Part shown: positions 61,786 to 64,000 of the stretch, in pieces
Layout of the letters: each line of letters starts with the position of its first letter
Position numbering within the stretch: position 1 is the stretch's first letter
NCBI RefSeq assembly: GCF_031882575.1
Contig: NZ_CP134772.1
Location: 1,259,001 to 1,323,000, forward strand
DNA from: Pseudomonas sp. VD-NE ins
Lineage (GTDB): Bacteria; Pseudomonadota; Gammaproteobacteria; Pseudomonadales; Pseudomonadaceae
Direction: 5' to 3'
Length of the DNA: 64,000 bases
Position numbers and translations under genes: made by a program
The notes under the pieces: generated by a model
What the model was told of the DNA's origin: nothing
The model's input: the letters and a program-made list of their open reading frames with translations, nothing else
Databases searched by the model: none

Positions 61786-64000
61786 TCAAATACTGATGCG
61801 CGACAGTTTGATATCGGGTTCCTGATTGACGCTCAGTTGCTCAACGATCGCATCCTGCAAACGGCTGCACAGCAACGGGTCGGACAGCGGTTGGTTGTGC
61901 GCGTCGGTGATGAAGAACACGTCTTCCACCCGCTCGCCGAGTGTCGCGATCTTGGCGTTCTGCAGCGACAGGTCGAACTCGAGGAAAATCCCGCCGATCC
62001 GCGCCAGCAGTCCCGGGCGATCAGGAGCGGTCAATTCCAGCACCGTTACCGGACGCTGCGCGTCGTTGTGAATCGTCACCTGCGGCGCAAAGGCGAAATG
62101 CTTGAGCTGGCGCGGCACGCGGCGCTGGATGATCGTCGGGTAGTCGTCCGGGTTGCGCAGGGCTTCGGTCAGGCCTTCGCGGATCTGCTTGACCCGCGCC
62201 GGGTTGTCGCCGATGGACTCGCCTTCGTTGTCGAGCACGATGTAGGTGTCGAGGGTGAACTGGCTGCTTGAGGTGATAACCCGGGCGTCATGAATGTTCA
62301 GGTTGAGCTGGTCCATCGCCGCCACGGTCACCGCGAAGAAATCATGCTGGTCCGGTGCATAAATGAAGATCTGCGTGCCACCCTCGAACTCGCGCTGGGT
62401 GGTTTCCTTGATCAGCACCAACGGCCCGCCATCGACCGGTTGCTGCAGGATCGCATCGCTGTGCCAGGCCACGTCGCCGGCGGTGTGGCGCAGGAAATAG
62501 TCATCGCCCAATTGCGCCCATAGCTGCTCGACATCGTCCGGGTCGGTGCCACCGCGCACCAGAATATCCAGCGCGGCGCTTTGGGTCTGGCGGATCTGCT
62601 CTTCGCGATCCACGGGGTTTTCCAAGCCCCGGCGCAAGGCGCGTTTGGTCTCGGTGTAGAGCTGGCGCAACAGGCTGGCGCGCCATGAATTCCACAGCGT
62701 CGGGTTGGTCGCGTTGATATCGGCCACGGTCAGTACATAGAGGTAGTCGAGACGGGTTTCATCGCCGACAGCCAGGGCGAAATCGTGAATCACTTGCGGG
62801 TCGGACAAGTCCTTGCGCTGCGCGGTGGTCGACATCACCAGATGGTTCTGCACCAGCCAGACGATCAGGCGACTGTCCCACACCGGCAACTGATGGCGCT
62901 GGCAGAACGCCTCGGCATCGACCGCGCCGATCTCCGAGTGATCGCCATGCCGGCCTTTGCCGATGTCGTGGTACAGGCCGGCCATGTAGATCAGTTCAGG
63001 TTTGGGCAGCTTGGCCATGAGCTTGGCGGCCAGCGGGAATTTCTCCGAGACCTGGGTGTACTGCAATTTGCGCAGGTGCTTGATCAGGTTCAGCGTGTGC
63101 GCATCGACCGTATAAATGTGGAACAGGTCGTGCTGCATCTGTCCGACGATAAAACCGAACTCCGGCAAATAGCGCCCGAGAATGCCGTAACGGTTCATCC
63201 GGCGCAGGTTGCGGTGGATGCCGATCTTGCACTTGAACAGCTCGATGAACAGGCTGGTGTTACGAATATCGTTGCGGAAGTTGTCGTCGATCAGGTGACG
63301 GTGCTCGCGCAGCAGACGAATGGTGTCAGCGCGCACGCCTTTGATTTCCGGCTGCTGAGCCATCAGCACGAAGATTTCGAGCATGGCGAATGGCGTGCGG
63401 CGGAACACATTGTCGTTGCGTGCTTCGATATAGCCGTCGTGAAGCTGGAAGCGCGAGTTGATCGGCTGCGGCGGCGCTTCGTCTTCCGGCGCGAGGATGA
63501 CTTCCTCGAAGTGCTGGATGATCAAGTCGCTGAGTTGGGCAATGCTCATCACCACGCGGAAATACTGCTGCATGAAGTTTTCGACGGCCTGTTTGGCGTC
63601 GTCACCTTCAAATCCGAGCAGCCCGGCGATTGTGCGCTGATGATCGAACAGCAAGCGGTCTTCGGAGCGACCGGCGAGCATGTGCAGGGCGTAGCGCACT
63701 TTCCAGAGGAATTCCTGGGATGAGGCGAGCAACGCGTTTTCACTCTCGACCAGGAAACCCTCGCCAGCGAGGGCGCGCAGGTTAAGAGTGCCGTACTGAC
63801 GTCGGGCCACCCACAGAATTGTCTGGATATCGCGCAGGCCGCCGGGCGAGCCTTTGACGTTGGGTTCCAGGTTGTATTCGGTGTCGTTGTATTTGTGGTG
63901 GCGTGCCTTTTGTTCGGCGCGCTTGGCCAGGAAGAACTCCTTGGCCGGCCACATGTGTGCGGTGCTGGTCACGTCGAGCATGCGCTGGCGCAGGCGCTCG
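61786..64000 (-). CDS. glnD: Bifunctional [protein-PII] uridylyltransferase/UMP-removing enzyme, 5' partial
   Basis: Nitrogen sensor that uridylylates and deuridylylates PII proteins according to glutamine. About 738 C-terminal residues of the usual ~900 are present; the nucleotidyltransferase start lies past the right edge. Visible are the end of the transferase domain ([24 protein letters not shown]), the HD domain ([22 protein letters not shown]) and two C-terminal ACT domains ([39 protein letters not shown]). Gap to dapC 43 bp. Confidence 0.95.
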   Translation of the reverse strand, partial: ERLRQRMLDVTSTAHMWPAKEFFLAKRAEQKARHHKYNDTEYNLEPNVKGSPGGLRDIQTILWVARRQYGTLNLRALAGEGFLVESENALLASSQEFLWKVRYALHMLAGRSEDRLLFDHQRTIAGLLGFEGDDAKQAVENFMQQYFRVVMSIAQLSDLIIQHFEEVILAPEDEAPPQPINSRFQLHDGYIEARNDNVFRRTPFAMLEIFVLMAQQPEIKGVRADTIRLLREHRHLIDDNFRNDIRNTSLFIELFKCKIGIHRNLRRMNRYGILGRYLPEFGFIVGQMQHDLFHIYTVDAHTLNLIKHLRKLQYTQVSEKFPLAAKLMAKLPKPELIYMAGLYHDIGKGRHGDHSEIGAVDAEAFCQRHQLPVWDSRLIVWLVQNHLVMSTTAQRKDLSDPQVIHDFALAVGDETRLDYLYVLTVADINATNPTLWNSWRASLLRQLYTETKRALRRGLENPVDREEQIRQTQSAALDILVRGGTDPDDVEQLWAQLGDDYFLRHTAGDVAWHSDAILQQPVDGGPLVLIKETTQREFEGGTQIFIYAPDQHDFFAVTVAAMDQLNLNIHDARVITSSSQFTLDTYIVLDNEGESIGDNPARVKQIREGLTEALRNPDDYPTIIQRRVPRQLKHFAFAPQVTIHNDAQRPVTVLELTAPDRPGLLARIGGIFLEFDLSLQNAKIATLGERVEDVFFITDAHNQPLSDPLLCSRLQDAIVEQLSVNQEPDIKLSRISI

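Overview
The window looks like chromosomal DNA of a fluorescent Pseudomonas (P. fluorescens/P. koreensis-type). The grounds are high GC, a complete wspABCDEF-wspR operon, a mexL-mexJK-type efflux locus, and several Pseudomonas REP/REPIN families between genes. The gene order (glnD, dapC, dapD, csdA, plsB, mexKJL, rsmJ, tsaB, adk, ppc, lptF-like, lysS, prfB, wspR-wspA) matches, as I remember it, the P. aeruginosa PAO1 order in the PA3658-PA3708 interval. Most of the window is therefore conserved core genome. No IS element, prophage, CRISPR array, tRNA or rRNA gene was recognised.

Layout. 1-3361 (minus): a polyamine-breakdown block with a LysR regulator, gamma-aminobutyraldehyde dehydrogenase and a polyamine-binding ABC protein that runs off the left edge. 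3540-4262: a DUF533 membrane protein. 4318-9326 (minus): a large orphan Rhs polymorphic toxin whose variable tip resembles EF-Tu-targeting ADP-ribosyltransferase tips, with a start/stop-coupled candidate immunity gene. 9558-18006 (plus): the surface-sensing Wsp chemosensory operon ending in the WspR diguanylate cyclase. 18449-21161: prfB, with its programmed +1 frameshift, and lysS. 21267-25376: a TetR regulator and a conserved envelope cluster (lipoprotein, QEGLA metalloprotein, lipoprotein hydrolase, small membrane protein). 25853-27100 (minus): two envelope lipoproteins behind an AlgU-like promoter. 28026-37582: ppc, adk, tsaB, five poorly characterised genes, rsmJ and a TetR gene. 37677-41852: a MexJK-like RND pump. 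42514-43905: a Fic enzyme. 43902-47587 (minus): DUF4197, a YbaY-like lipoprotein and plsB. 47825-48034: a cold-shock protein. 48118-53323 (minus): a hypothetical gene, rlmA, dapE and ndvB. 53543-57612: tcdA facing csdE-csdA, then dapD and an ArsC/YffB-like gene. 57905-59539: a CPA1 antiporter. 59564-60319 (minus): an AT-rich astacin-like metzincin gene. 60543-64000 (minus): dapC and the 3' part of glnD.

Functional links. Wsp controls c-di-GMP, and ndvB makes periplasmic glucans linked to biofilm tolerance. dapC, dapD and dapE are three steps of one diaminopimelate/lysine pathway. tsaB with tcdA/csdA/csdE covers tRNA t6A formation and its cyclisation.

The three clearest accessory insertions are the Rhs toxin/immunity pair, the repeat-flanked Fic gene and the AT-rich metzincin gene. 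The best candidates for something under-described are the Rhs tip and its immunity partner, the cytosol-predicted metzincin, and the conserved lipoprotein/QEGLA/hydrolase cluster. I did not see an unmistakably new multi-gene system.
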